Assembly: GCA_949126835.1 (NCBI GenBank)
Contig: OX421502.1
Coordinates: 37,915,282-37,979,281 of the forward strand
Origin: Anisus vortex
Lineage: Eukaryota > Mollusca > Gastropoda > Planorbidae
Reading direction: 5' to 3'
Length of the DNA stretch: 64,000 nucleotides
Positions 24,564 to 34,840 of the stretch are shown piece by piece. The translations under genes were made by a program, and so were the position numbers. Below the pieces are notes generated by a model, which did no database searches, was not told the origin of the DNA, and saw only the letters and a list, made by a program, of their open reading frames with translations. Within the stretch, counting starts at the first letter, position 1. Each line of letters starts with the position of its first letter.

Positions 24564-26199
24564 TAGCCGATTATGTGCCCGGTCCTCCGAACCGGCTAAA
24601 AGTTATGTTTACATACACTCTAACTACTCAGGCAGTTATAATGAGATTGCCCGCATGACCTACGACACGAATTTAAACGTGAGGTAATTTTTTATTTGCC
24701 CGCTACAACATGAATTACCCGTTAAAATCATTACTCATCACCTATTATAACAATTACAAAATTGCCCGCTATAAATTACGACGCAAATTAAAACATGAAT
24801 ATATTTTGTTCTATTCATTGATTAAGAACATTCGACAGTACTTTTATTTTTTTTTAATGATTGTTTGATATATTTTTTTTACGACAAACATTAAGTCGCA
24901 GACCTATGTTGTGTTGTTTTTGTTTATTTGCTATTTATTTATTTATTGTTGCTTTGGAAGCAAACTTAGAATTAAATTTTCTATTCAACATGTAAAACGA
25001 TAACAAATGAAACCCATATGAAATAATGTTTATAAAACTTATACGACACGAATTAAAACTTTAAAAAGTTAGTTCCGGCAATTCGAACATTGCCCGGCAA
25101 ATTAAACATTGCCCGGTAATTTAAACATTGCCCGGTAATTTAAACATTGCCCGGTAATTTAAACATTGCCCGGTAATTTAAACATTGCCCGGTAATTTAA
25201 ACATTTCCCGGTAATTTAAACATTGCCCGGTAATTTAAACATTGCCCGGTAATTTAAACATTGCCCGGTAATTTAAACATTGCCCGGTAATTTAAACATT
25301 GCCCGGTAATTTAAACATTGCCCGGTATTATAAACATTGCCCGGTAATTTAAACATTGCCCGGTAATTTAAACAATGGCCGTTACCAAGGCGATAAGCCT
25401 AAAGGTGCCCAGTTCTCGGAACTGGATAAAATAACCCATGGAGTTATAAACAATAGTCTTCCATTTAAATATTGCATTCTACAAATTACGACGCAATTAA
25501 AACAACTTCTTAAACGCATAAATACGCAAAATTTGATGACGCCATATAATTATAAGCTTAAATTTAGAGTGTAACCAGGACCACTGCGTTTAAATAAGCT
25601 TACTAAGGCGTCGGTATTACTTCCCGAAACAGAAAAAAAAAAATACTATATCTATTTGCTTTTGTCCTATGTTTGTAAAGTTTTAAATTATTAATTAGCT
25701 TTAAGTCATGTATTCACAGTGTAAAGTATTAAAGTAGTGATAGATTAAGAAAATCAACTACAGTATTGGTAGTGTAAAGAATTTATGTTGTTAACGGCAC
25801 GTAGACAATTTAAACATGAAGAAAATTTGTTCCCGTCATTGAGTTGAGATAATAAAATCCATGCACATAGTTTGATGACGTCAATTTAAACATGAATGAA
25901 AAATGTCCCTTCATTGCTATAAAATCCATGCGCAAAGATTGATGACGTCATAAAAATAATCTCAGCGCATCCTTTTTTTTCTAACTTTGTGACGAAAAAC
26001 TATAAAAAGTTGTACTGGCAAAGACAATGTGAATCAAAAGTTGTGTTTTTTTCGCGTTTTTTGACCAAACTGACCACTGCGGTCATTTTAATTTTTTTAA
26101 AACCTTGACAGTGTTCACCGCCGTAACGCAAAGAATATTTGTAGCAAATTTCACGTTTTTATGTCCAGTATTTAAAAAGATTATGCGGTATGTACATAC

Positions 26200-26234
<35 letters not shown>

Positions 26235-26263
26235 CATATTCCTTTTGAGATTTATATATATAC
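24564..26263 (-). mobile_element. Complex unit 3, complete inverted copy
   Basis: The best candidate for an intact unit with minisatellite, about 1.7 kb. On the minus strand it runs from the CTGG block (26263) through TTTTGATTCACATTGTCTTT, GGTCCTGGTTACACTC and the array to GCCGGTTCGGAGGACCGGGC near 24575-24600. It is inverted relative to unit 2 and shares both the 5' part and the array. Confidence 0.8.
25078..25376 (-). repeat. 18-bp minisatellite array 3, inverted
   Basis: About 16-17 units reading TTTAAACATTGCCCGGTAAT on the plus strand, the reverse complement of arrays 1 and 2. It is almost entirely made of the AAATTACC unit type, with a single ATTATAAACA unit near 25325, so it has been homogenised differently from arrays 1 and 2. 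Confidence 0.95.
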
Positions 26264-28018
26264 AAGCCGTTATGTGCCCGGTCCTCCGAACCGGCTAAAC
26301 GTTATGTTTACATACACTCTAACTACTCAGGCAGTTATAATGAGATTGCCCGCATGACCTACGACACGAATTTAAACGTGAGGTAATTTTTTATTTGCCC
26401 GCTACAACATGAATTACCCGTTAAAATCATTACTCATCACCCATTATAACAATTACAAAATTGCCCGCTATAAATTACGACGCAAATTAAAACATGAATA
26501 TATTTTGTTCTATTCATTGATTAAGAACATTCGACAGTACTTTTATTTTTTTTTAATGATTGTTTGATATATTTTTTTTACGACAAACATTAAGTCGCAG
26601 ACCTATGTTGTGTTGTTTTTGTTATTTACTATTTATTTATTTATTGTAGCTTTGGAAGCAAACTTATAATTAAATTTTTTATTTAACATGTAAAACAATA
26701 ACAAATGAAACCCATAAGAAACAAAGAAGAAATATTTTTTTTGTTACATTTTGTTCAATGTAATCGCATAATGATCTTTTACATACACTTTACATATCCA
26801 TGGAGTTATAATGAGATTGCCCGCTACACAGTTAATATATAAGGCAATTAAAGGTAATTTTTTATTTGCTCGCTACAACATGAATTACCCGTTAAAATCA
26901 TTACTCATCACCCATTATAACAATTACAAAATTGCCCGCTATAAATTACGACGCAAATTAAAACATGAATATATTTTGTTCTATTCATTGATAAAGAACA
27001 TTCGACAGTACTTTTTTTTTTAATGATTGTTTGATATATTTTTTTACGACAAACATTAAGTCGCAGACCTATGTTGTGTTGTTTTTGTTTATTTGCTATT
27101 TATTTATTTATTGTTGCTTTGGAAGCAAACTTAGAATTATTTTTTCTATTCAACATGTAAAACAATAACAAATGAAACCAATAAGAAACAAAGAAGAAAC
27201 TTTAAAAAAAAAAAAATTGTGTTCAATTTAATCGCATAATGATATTTTACATACACTTTATCTACCCATGGAGTTATAATGAGATTGCCCGCTACACAGT
27301 TAATATATACGGCAATTAATAAAACCCTGCCCGTTAAAAAGTTTATCGATGTATACGTCACAAATTTAAATGTGAATGACATTTTGTACGCCCGCTACAA
27401 CCGAAACGAACTGAAACGTGAAATATTTCCCGCTAGAAACGAATTGAGTGAAATATTTCCCGCTAGAAAGATTTTAATGCGTATACGCCCGCTTCAAACG
27501 AATTGAAAAAGCTAAAAGTTATGTTTACATACACTCTTACTACTCAAGCAGTTATAATGAGATTGCACGCAACAACTACAAAGTTTATATTTCGTATACG
27601 ACACGAATTAAAACGTGAATATATTTTGTTCTATTCATTCATAAAATACATTAGCAAACATTGAAGCAAAGTTAATTTTAAATGAATACGCAAAATTTGA
27701 TGACGTCATTACGAAAAGCCGGCTATCTATCTCTGCGCAAACTTTGATGACGTCATCCTAAAAAAAATCTCAACGCCATCCTTTTTTTAATTTTTTTAGC
27801 GCGATCGATCGAAAAACTATAAAAAGTTGGAACGGCAAATTCAACATGAACCCAAAATATGTCGTTTTATTCGCGTTTTTTGACCAAACTGACCACTGCG
27901 GTCATTTTCATTTTTTTAAAACCTTGACAGTGTTCACCGCCGTAACGCAAAGAATATTTGTAGCAAATTTCACGTTTTTATGTCCAGTATTTAAAAAGAT
28001 TATGCGGTATGTACATAC

Positions 28019-28057
<39 letters not shown>

Positions 28058-28100
28058 CATATTCCTTTTGAGATTTATATATATATATGATATGATATGA
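26264..28100 (-). mobile_element. Complex unit 4, inverted, no minisatellite
   Basis: On the minus strand it starts at the CTGG block near 28080-28015 and ends at the hairpin near 26275-26300. It has the GCGATCGATCG variant interior. A segment with TTTGCCCGCTACAACATGAA, TACGACGCAAATTAAAAC and ACGACAAACATTAAGTCGC occurs twice (about 26390-26740 and 26860-27180), a duplication shared with unit 5. Confidence 0.78.
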
Positions 28101-28109
28101 TATGATATG

Positions 28110-29480
28110 ATAGAACAAAATATATTCACGTTTTAATTCGTGTCGTATACGAAATATAAACTTTGTAGTTGTTGCGTGCAATCTCATTATAACTGCTTGA
28201 GTAGTAAGAGTGTATGTAAACATAACTTTTAGCTTTTTCAATTCGTTTGAAGCGGGCGTATACGCATTAAAATCTTTCTAGCGGGAAATATTTCACTCAA
28301 TTCGTTTCTAGCGGGAAATATTTCACGTTTCAGTTCGTTTCGGTTGTAGCGGGCGTACAAAATGTCATTCACATTTAAATTTGTGACGTATACATCGATA
28401 AACTTTTTAACGGGCAGGGTTTTATTAATTGCCGAATATATTAACTGTGTAGCGGGCAATCTCATTATAACTCCATGGGTAGATAAAGTGTATGTAAAAT
28501 ATCATTATGCGATTAAATTGAACACAATTTTTTTTTTTTAAAGTTTCTTCTTTGTTTCTTATTGGTTTCATTTGTTATTGTTTTACATGTTGAATAGAAA
28601 AAATAATTCTAAGTTTGCTTCCAAAGCAACAATAAATAAATAAACAGCAAATAAACAAAAACAACACAACATAGGTCTGCGACTTAATGTTTGTCGTAAA
28701 AAAATATATCAAACAATCATTAAAAAAAAAAGTACTGTCGAATGCTCTTTATCAATGAATAGAACAAAATATATTCATGTTTTAATTTGCGTCGTAATTT
28801 ATAGCGGGCAATTTTGTAATTGTTATAATGGGTGATGAGTAATGATTTTAACGGGTAATTCATGTTGTAGCGGGCAAATAAAAAATTACCTTTAATTGCC
28901 TTATATATTAACTGTGTAGCGGGCAATCTCATTATAACTCCATGGATATGTAAAGTGTATGTAAAAGATCATTATGCGATTACATTGAACACAATGTAAC
29001 AAAAAAAATATTTCTTCTTTGTTTCTTATGGGTTTCATTTGTTATTGTTTTACATGTTAAATAGAAAATTTAATTATAAGTTTGCTTCCAAAGCTACAAT
29101 AAATAAATAAATAGTAAATAACAAAAACAACACAACATAGGTCTGCGACTTAATGTTTGTCGTAAAAAAAATATATCAAACAATCATTAAAAAAAAATAA
29201 AAGTACTGTCGAATGTTCTTAATCAATGAATAGAACAAAATATATTCATGTTTTAATTTGCGTCGTAATTTATAGCGGGCAATTTTGTAATTGTTATAAT
29301 GGGTGATGAGTAATGATTTTAACGGGTAATTCATGTTGTAGCGGGCAAATAAAAAATTACCTCACGTTTAAATTCGTGTCGTAGGTCATGCGGGCAATCT
29401 CATTATAACTGCCTGAGTAGTTAGAGTGTATGTAAACATAACGTTTAGCCGGTTCGGAGGACCGGGCACATAACGGCTTG
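28110..29480 (+). mobile_element. Complex unit 5, plus orientation, start block missing
   Basis: It begins abruptly at AGAACAAAATATATTCACG next to an (ATATG)n run, so the CTGG block is lacking. It then mirrors unit 4 including the internal duplication, and ends GCCGGTTCGGAGGACCGGGC and ACGGCTTG. Confidence 0.78.
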
Positions 29481-29770
29481 TTGTATATAATTTTGCGAAT
29501 ATTTCGGGAAATTAAAAATAGCTATCAAAAAATTATATAGGTCAGTGAAATTTAGGCTCAACACTGAACACTGAACCACACATTATCTATGAGTGAACTT
29601 TATCTTGTGCCGTTTTGAGATACCAATATACTTTTAAAAGATAAAATAAAGGTTTCTGAAACGATTATATAGAATAAAGGGTAATTACTAAGTAACTTAG
29701 TGACTTAAACTGTTAAACTTTTATTAAGTAAGTTAGTTCATACATCGAGAAGTTCGGAAAAGTAGGCCTA

Positions 29771-29992
29771 CTTATCTTATCTTATCTTTTATACATTACA
29801 GACGCTCCTTCTATAAAGAAGATTATTGCGTCCTACGCTCATCCGTGGTCCGAGTCTAGTCTTGCATTTTTATTAATGTTTTAAATGATGTTAGGTTATT
29901 GGTTTTCCTGGTTTGTTCAGGCAACCCATTCCATGCCCGAATGCCACTCGGGAAGAAAGAGTACTTATATGCATTTGTTCTCGCATAAGTAC
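29771..29992 (-). mobile_element. TAAGA-tailed LINE, 3' end
   Basis: On the minus strand it encodes YSFFPSGIRAWNGLPEQTRK, then TNNLTSFKTLIKMQD and a stop, a LINE reverse-transcriptase C terminus. The 3' UTR has GGACCACGGATGAGCG and GCGTCTGTAATG, and the tail is AAGATAAGATAAG. This is the best-preserved of six 5'-truncated copies in the window (20071 +, 43511 -, 43801 +, 50541 +, 61715 +). Confidence 0.85.
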
Positions 29993-29999
29993 TTAGGTA

Positions 30000-30889
30000 G
30001 CCTACTTCAATAAAACATTCAAATATATAATACAAACATAAAACCTATACTGTTAGAATGTTAGATAGATCTTAATGAGACCTTTCCAATGATACCTCAT
30101 TTATCTTTACAGGTGAATTAGGAGAGAAGTTATGAATTTTTGAACGCTTGAAAATGGGGTCTATTTAAGCTATATATTTATATAAAAATGAAAAAAACTG
30201 TGACCGAAATTTTTGGTCGAAGACATGAAAAACAGTATAACTAAAAAACCGTTGGAGATATTGATATAATATTTCATACAGTGATATAACATTATTAAAA
30301 CTACATGTTAATTATGTCTTTTGGGTTATTTGAATTTTTTTTTAAATAATGAATAAAAATTTAATGAAAAAGGGTTCAAAATCAATACGCTGCTGACTTC
30401 TAAAAGTTAGATTGCTCAAAAACTAGTTGTGGAATAGGGTTCATTCTTTTCAGGTACACAGCTGATGTTATAGACTTGAAAATTAATTCATAGATTTGAT
30501 GTCTGCGACAAACATGTCTACATTTTTAATAGAAAATATATTAAAACAAGGTCTAAACAAAAACGACAATACAGTAATTTAAAAAAAAAAAAAAATTGAT
30601 AACTATCTTACAGGTATGTGTAAAATGTCTTTATTATAGTTTTATAATATTTTGTAAACTTAAAATCAATCTAATAATATAGGAGAAACAATTCACATAA
30701 AAAAATAAAAATGGTGAAGATAATAAAAGGCACGTAAAATTAATACGAAATATTTACAAATTAATTCAGAACTTTTAAACTATTAAAGCTATATACACAA
30801 GACTTTGTACAGAAATGCATTTTAATCTACATTATAATTATAAAATAGCTTGGCACTCTAATTATTTAAAGAAAGTTTTAATTTACTTT
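30000..30889. other. AT-rich intergenic DNA before the second satellite
   Basis: No gene is seen. At about 30080-30145 the words CCAATGATACCTCATTTATC and AAGTTATGAATTTTTGAAC resemble, in inverse, the segment at 4925-4985 next to the first satellite, so the two satellite loci may share flanking sequence. Confidence 0.4.
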
Positions 30890-31640
30890 TTTATTAATAA
30901 TACAGCGCCGCAAATTAAAGGCATTTTTACGAAAAAAATTATAACTTTAAAACTATTCAACATAACTTCTTAAAACTTTTTCCAGAAATGTAAATTTATA
31001 AGTACTACAATATTTATCAAAAGCTTTCATCAATCTAACAAACTTACTTTAAAAAAAAAAAATAAAGTGTAAAATTCAGTGCCGCATATTTAAGGCATTT
31101 TCACGAAAAAAATTAAAATTTTAAAACTATTCAACATAACTTCCTAAAACTTTTTCCAGAAATGTAAAACTAATAAGTATTACAATATTTATCAAAAGCT
31201 TTCATCAATCTAACAAACTTACTTTAAAAAAAAAAAATAAAGTGTAAAATTCAGTGCCGCAAATTTAAGACATTTTTACGAAAAAAATTAAAATTTTAAA
31301 ACTATTCAACATAACTTCCTAAAACTTTTTCCAGAAATGTAAAACTAATAAGTATTACAATATTTATCAAAAGCTTTCATCAATCTAACAAACTTACTTA
31401 AAAAAAAAAAAATAAAGTGTAAAATTCAGTGCCGCAAATTTAAGACATTTTCACGAAAAAAATTATAATTTTAAAACTATTCAACATAACTTCCTAAAAC
31501 TTTTTCCAGAAATGTAAACTAATAAGTATTACAATATTTATCAAAAGCTTTCATCTATCTAACAAACTTACTTTAAAAAAAAATTAGTTGTGTAAAATTA
31601 ATTGCTGCAAACTTGAGCATTAAACAAGAAAATGTATGAT
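30890..31640. repeat. AT-rich satellite, about 175-bp period, 4-5 copies
   Basis: The motif CTATTCAACATAACTTC recurs near 30953, 31127, 31302 and 31477 at 174-175 bp spacing, with a degenerate last unit at about 31600. Each unit has GTGCCGCA, ACGAAAAAAATTA, CTTTTTCCAGAAATGTAAA and CAAAAGCTTTCATC. The period matches the 177-bp satellite at 3600-4870; sequence similarity between the two is weak at best. Confidence 0.9.
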
Positions 31641-31904
31641 CTTATAACTATTACCTATAATTATCCAAATATTTTTACAGGAAACCTCACCTATTATAGG
31701 CACTACAATATTTACTAAAACCATTGATCTAAAAAAAAATGCCTACTTTGTCACTTTGACTTTACTTCTAAGTTTACTTTACTCACTCAGTGAGTCATTA
31801 ACTTCAATTAGTACTTGTTAACTTTTAACACAGGACCTAAACTCTAGTTAGTATCTTACTTAGTAGGGCCTATGTACTTAGTTCTATTCATCATCTTATC
31901 TTAT

Positions 31905-32600
31905 CTTCATCATCATTGCATTGGCTCCATAGTCTCGAAAGACGATTAGATTTGCGCTCCTGTGATTTGGCCAGCCCTGCAAAATTGACTGTGTCTGTGG
32001 AGACCTATCATTGAGAGACAGGCTCTGTGGCATCTCTGGCAATTGAAAGCTGGACCGTTGGAGATTGTTAGGAACAGCCTGTGTTCTTTACTTTTCTTCG
32101 CTGCTCTTTTAGCCTCCGCCATAAGGCGAAGTTTGCCCTCTGCCGCATTTATACCGGTGTGTAAGGTGCCTCTCCAACTATTTCTGTGCTGAGCAAGGTA
32201 ACAAGGTTCTCCCAGTTTCCGACCTCTACATCTATAGTCTTTAGGTCACGTTTGCAGACGTCCTTGAACCTGAGTTTGGGGCGGCCAGTAGTTCTCTTGC
32301 CTTCAGCAAGCTCAGCATATAGTAGGTCTTTTGGGATTCGCCCATCCTCCATCCTGGAAACATGGCCAAGCCACTGAAGACGTCGTTGGCGAAGGAGAGT
32401 GATCATGCTAGGCATGTTAGCCTGAGGCAGCGCATGTGGATGCTTACAGGGTCCAAGTTTCAGATGTGTACAAGGGAAAGGCTTAGCCGATACAGCTTGG
32501 CATCTTTTGCGTCGCAGGAGTTGCCAGTATGCTATGTGACGAGCAGAAAGCGTAGTGCCTTGGTGACGCACCAAGATGACGGTGTTGATGTGTTATTTGG
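31905..32600 (-). mobile_element. LINE 3' end with degenerate C-terminal domain
   Basis: The minus-strand frame 32574-32149 carries ITLLRQRRLQWLGHVSRMED, then GRIPKDLLYAELAEGKRTTG and RPKLRFKDVCKRDLK, the well-known tail of LINE polyproteins. Downstream, stops break the region that normally ends in a small Cys/His motif. The part upstream of about 32600 is missing, so it is a dead 5'-truncated copy. Confidence 0.88.
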
Positions 32601-33540
32601 AAGTTTCTTTATTGTTTATATATATTTAACTTCCGGAGAGGGAAAACTCTGATCACAAACCCCACTGCCTTGTGGCTAAACCCATGTACGGGAAATACTA
32701 GGGGAATAAACCTCAAAAACAAATCAGGAGTCGGAGTCCCTTAGTTCTATTACTATATGTCTTATTAGTTGACTTAGGTTCTTATGGCCTACACTGACAA
32801 TACCAATATTTTAACTTGAAAAGTAGTACTTATACTTATATCTACACTAGTGACACTAGTAATTCAATCAAATTCAAATGTCTAGAGTTAGAGACTCTAC
32901 TTGTCTAGTCTAGTACTCTAGTCTAGTCTTAATAATTCCATTTAATTCAACCTTATCATAAAGGCCTACCTCATTAAATAGGACCTATTTAGTAATCCTT
33001 TTTATGTATGAAACATGAGTGAAAGTCATCACAATGTTCTTAAAAGACATTACTCATTACATAACTCATAAATATAAAACTTACTTCAAGTAGGCCTATG
33101 GCCTATCATTTGCTTATAAATGTGTTGTGGATGTGTGACTTAGAATCAACTGACGTTATTGTCACTTATTGTGATACTGTCACAATAATTGTGTGATGAA
33201 CCAAAGTACCTAATTCATCTGATATGATAATAATAGTAGACCAAGTATTTTTAAATTATCTCGTGTTTCATTTTGGGAAAGATGATATGATTTTGTCTTT
33301 AATCAGATATTATATTTCACATCTAATACAGTAGTAAATGAGCTTTTAATTTTGAGTGAATTGATTTGTTAAAAAATTACCTTCAATGCATACAAGTGCA
33401 TGATTCTAGAACTCTGTCTTGCAGTCTAGGATTAGTCATCTTTTAACATTTAGAGGTCATTCTAATGTAGAAACTTGAGAAAAGAAAAAATGTGTTCCCT
33501 TTATTCCCCCCCTCCCCCACCCCCCAGATTAGTATGAAAA
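32601..33540. other. Intergenic DNA, nothing recognised
   Basis: AT-rich, with repeated short GTCTAG/TAGTCTAG words near 32890-32935 and no coding segment with usable splice sites. It could contain upstream exons of the COMMD6-like gene, but none was found. Confidence 0.4.
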
Positions 33541-33789
33541 GTAATCCCGTTGGACCAAGTTGATCCATAGGTCCAGTGAAGCAGTGGCCATGGCATACAA
33601 AGTGATTGTGTGGCCAGCACTATGCACAGCAGCCTTTACTTTACCCCAACTAAGGTCAGGTACCCATCAGAGCTGGGTAGACCCAGGGACACCCTCCAGA
33701 CCCAGAAAAAAACCTAGCCTGCACCAGGATTTGAACCCAGGACCTTTGGTACGCCAGCTGAACGTGCTGCCGCACGGCCACCGTACCCC
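33541..33789 (-). mobile_element. tRNA-derived SINE
   Basis: Minus-strand copy of the 15371 family. The B box appears as GGTTCAAATCC and the head ends near 33789. The body has the reverse complements of GATGGGTACCTGACC and GAGTCTACCCAGC-like stretches, and the 3' end is GTCCAACGGGATTACTTTTC. It is almost full-length. Confidence 0.88.
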
Positions 33790-34327
33790 GTGAACATGAA
33801 TCATGGTACTGATGTTAGAGAATAAAGTACATTTTTCTAAAGCTTATATAAAATTGAATCAAAGTGCTGACCACATTTGAATTTAACAAATCTCCTCTGT
33901 GCCAGTGAATCATGGGCTGTGTATTTTAATTTACACAATGTAAAGTAACACACAAAAAGGGCACTTTCAGCAAGTTCTGTTTCCAACACTTACTTGCTAT
34001 CTCTTAGCAAGTTATGAAACATGTCATAGTACTCATTGTCTCCTTTGGCTGACATCAGCTCAGTGTTTGAAAGATGGACTAAGGAAGAGTCCTAAAAAGC
34101 ATTCTCTGCTTAGACTTAGAAATGATCATTGATAAGAGGATTAGAGATAACTCTACTTCACATGCACAAAACAGGTCATCACATCACACTTAAAATCTGA
34201 CAAATTTCTGGCATTTAACATTACACACTTGGGAATTATAATTTGTACTGACCACACAATCCTCTTCACTGCCCTTATAGTTAAACTTGGTCGGACAGGA
34301 TGTAAAAAAAAATTTAAGTCCCTTTCA

Positions 34328-34570
34328 TCAGACCCTTGATTGTTATGGGGAGCGAATGGACACCTCAGCAGTCATCTTTCTCCATTTTTGCCTATCTTGA
34401 GCGGCTGACAATAGTTCAGTCATCTGCAGCCCTGTCCAATCTTTTATATTGTCGAACCAGCATTTCCGCTGACAGCCTCTGCGATGTCCACCTTTTTACA
34501 GTGCCTGGGAGGATGGTTTTGGGCAGGTTATTATGCCGCAACACATGACCATGTCAGCTTGATTGTATCC
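34328..34570 (-). mobile_element. LINE C-terminal remnant
   Basis: Minus-strand translation gives GCQRKCWFDNIKDWTGLQM, then TELLSAAQDRQKWRKMTAE and SIRSP. This matches the 'KRWFDNIKEWTG...RAAQDR..WR' end common to many LINE-encoded proteins. A stop lies just before it, and no 5' part remains. Confidence 0.75.
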
Positions 34571-34840
34571 ATAATGGTTTCTTGACGGCCTGTATTGGAG
34601 GATATTCTGTCCCAGGCATAAGTGCGAAATCAAAAAGCATATCTAATGTATTATTGGCATAAATAGCAGATAATACTTTTTGCTTCAAATTTAAGACATC
34701 TATATTCTATTAGGTGATCACTAACATAAACATTTGTAATTTGAATATTTTATGTTAAATTAACCTACTTTCAATAAGTTTTTTTTTAAGTTCCTAAATT
34801 TATCTAAAACTTAATCTTTTATGAAATATATCTTTTTCAG

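Larger units (their letters stand above)
20747..29480. repeat. 8.7-kb inverted-repeat complex of one non-coding element family
   Basis: Five copies abut each other: 20761-22130 (+), 22131-24563 (+, but ending in an inverted start block), 24564-26263 (-), 26264-28100 (-) and 28110-29480 (+). In plus orientation a unit starts TATAAATCTCAAAAGGAATA followed by a (CTGG)n run, GTATGTACATACCGC and GACCGCAGTGGTCA. It ends AGCCGGTTCGGAGGACCGGG and ACCGGCTTG. Copies 26264-27625 and 28112-29480 are near-identical inverted arms around a 487-bp spacer. No protein-coding content is supported; the repeated small ORFs only reflect sequence identity. The features (microsatellite, core tandem repeat, terminal hairpin, no TIR of its own) resemble Helitron-derived pearl/HINE elements of molluscs, by analogy only. 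Confidence 0.88.

Noticed and set aside
23036..25376. CRISPR-like array of short repeats
   Set aside because: The 18-bp units are contiguous with no unique spacers, no leader and no cas genes, and the genome is animal. It is a minisatellite.
20759..28241. Recurrent 60-97 codon frames across the inverted-repeat complex (VLFAFFDQTDHCGH..., MRLPATQLIY...)
   Set aside because: They recur only because the DNA copies are near-identical, run into the CTGG microsatellite as Pro-Ala-Ser-Gln repeats, and show no family motif or independent conservation of the frame.
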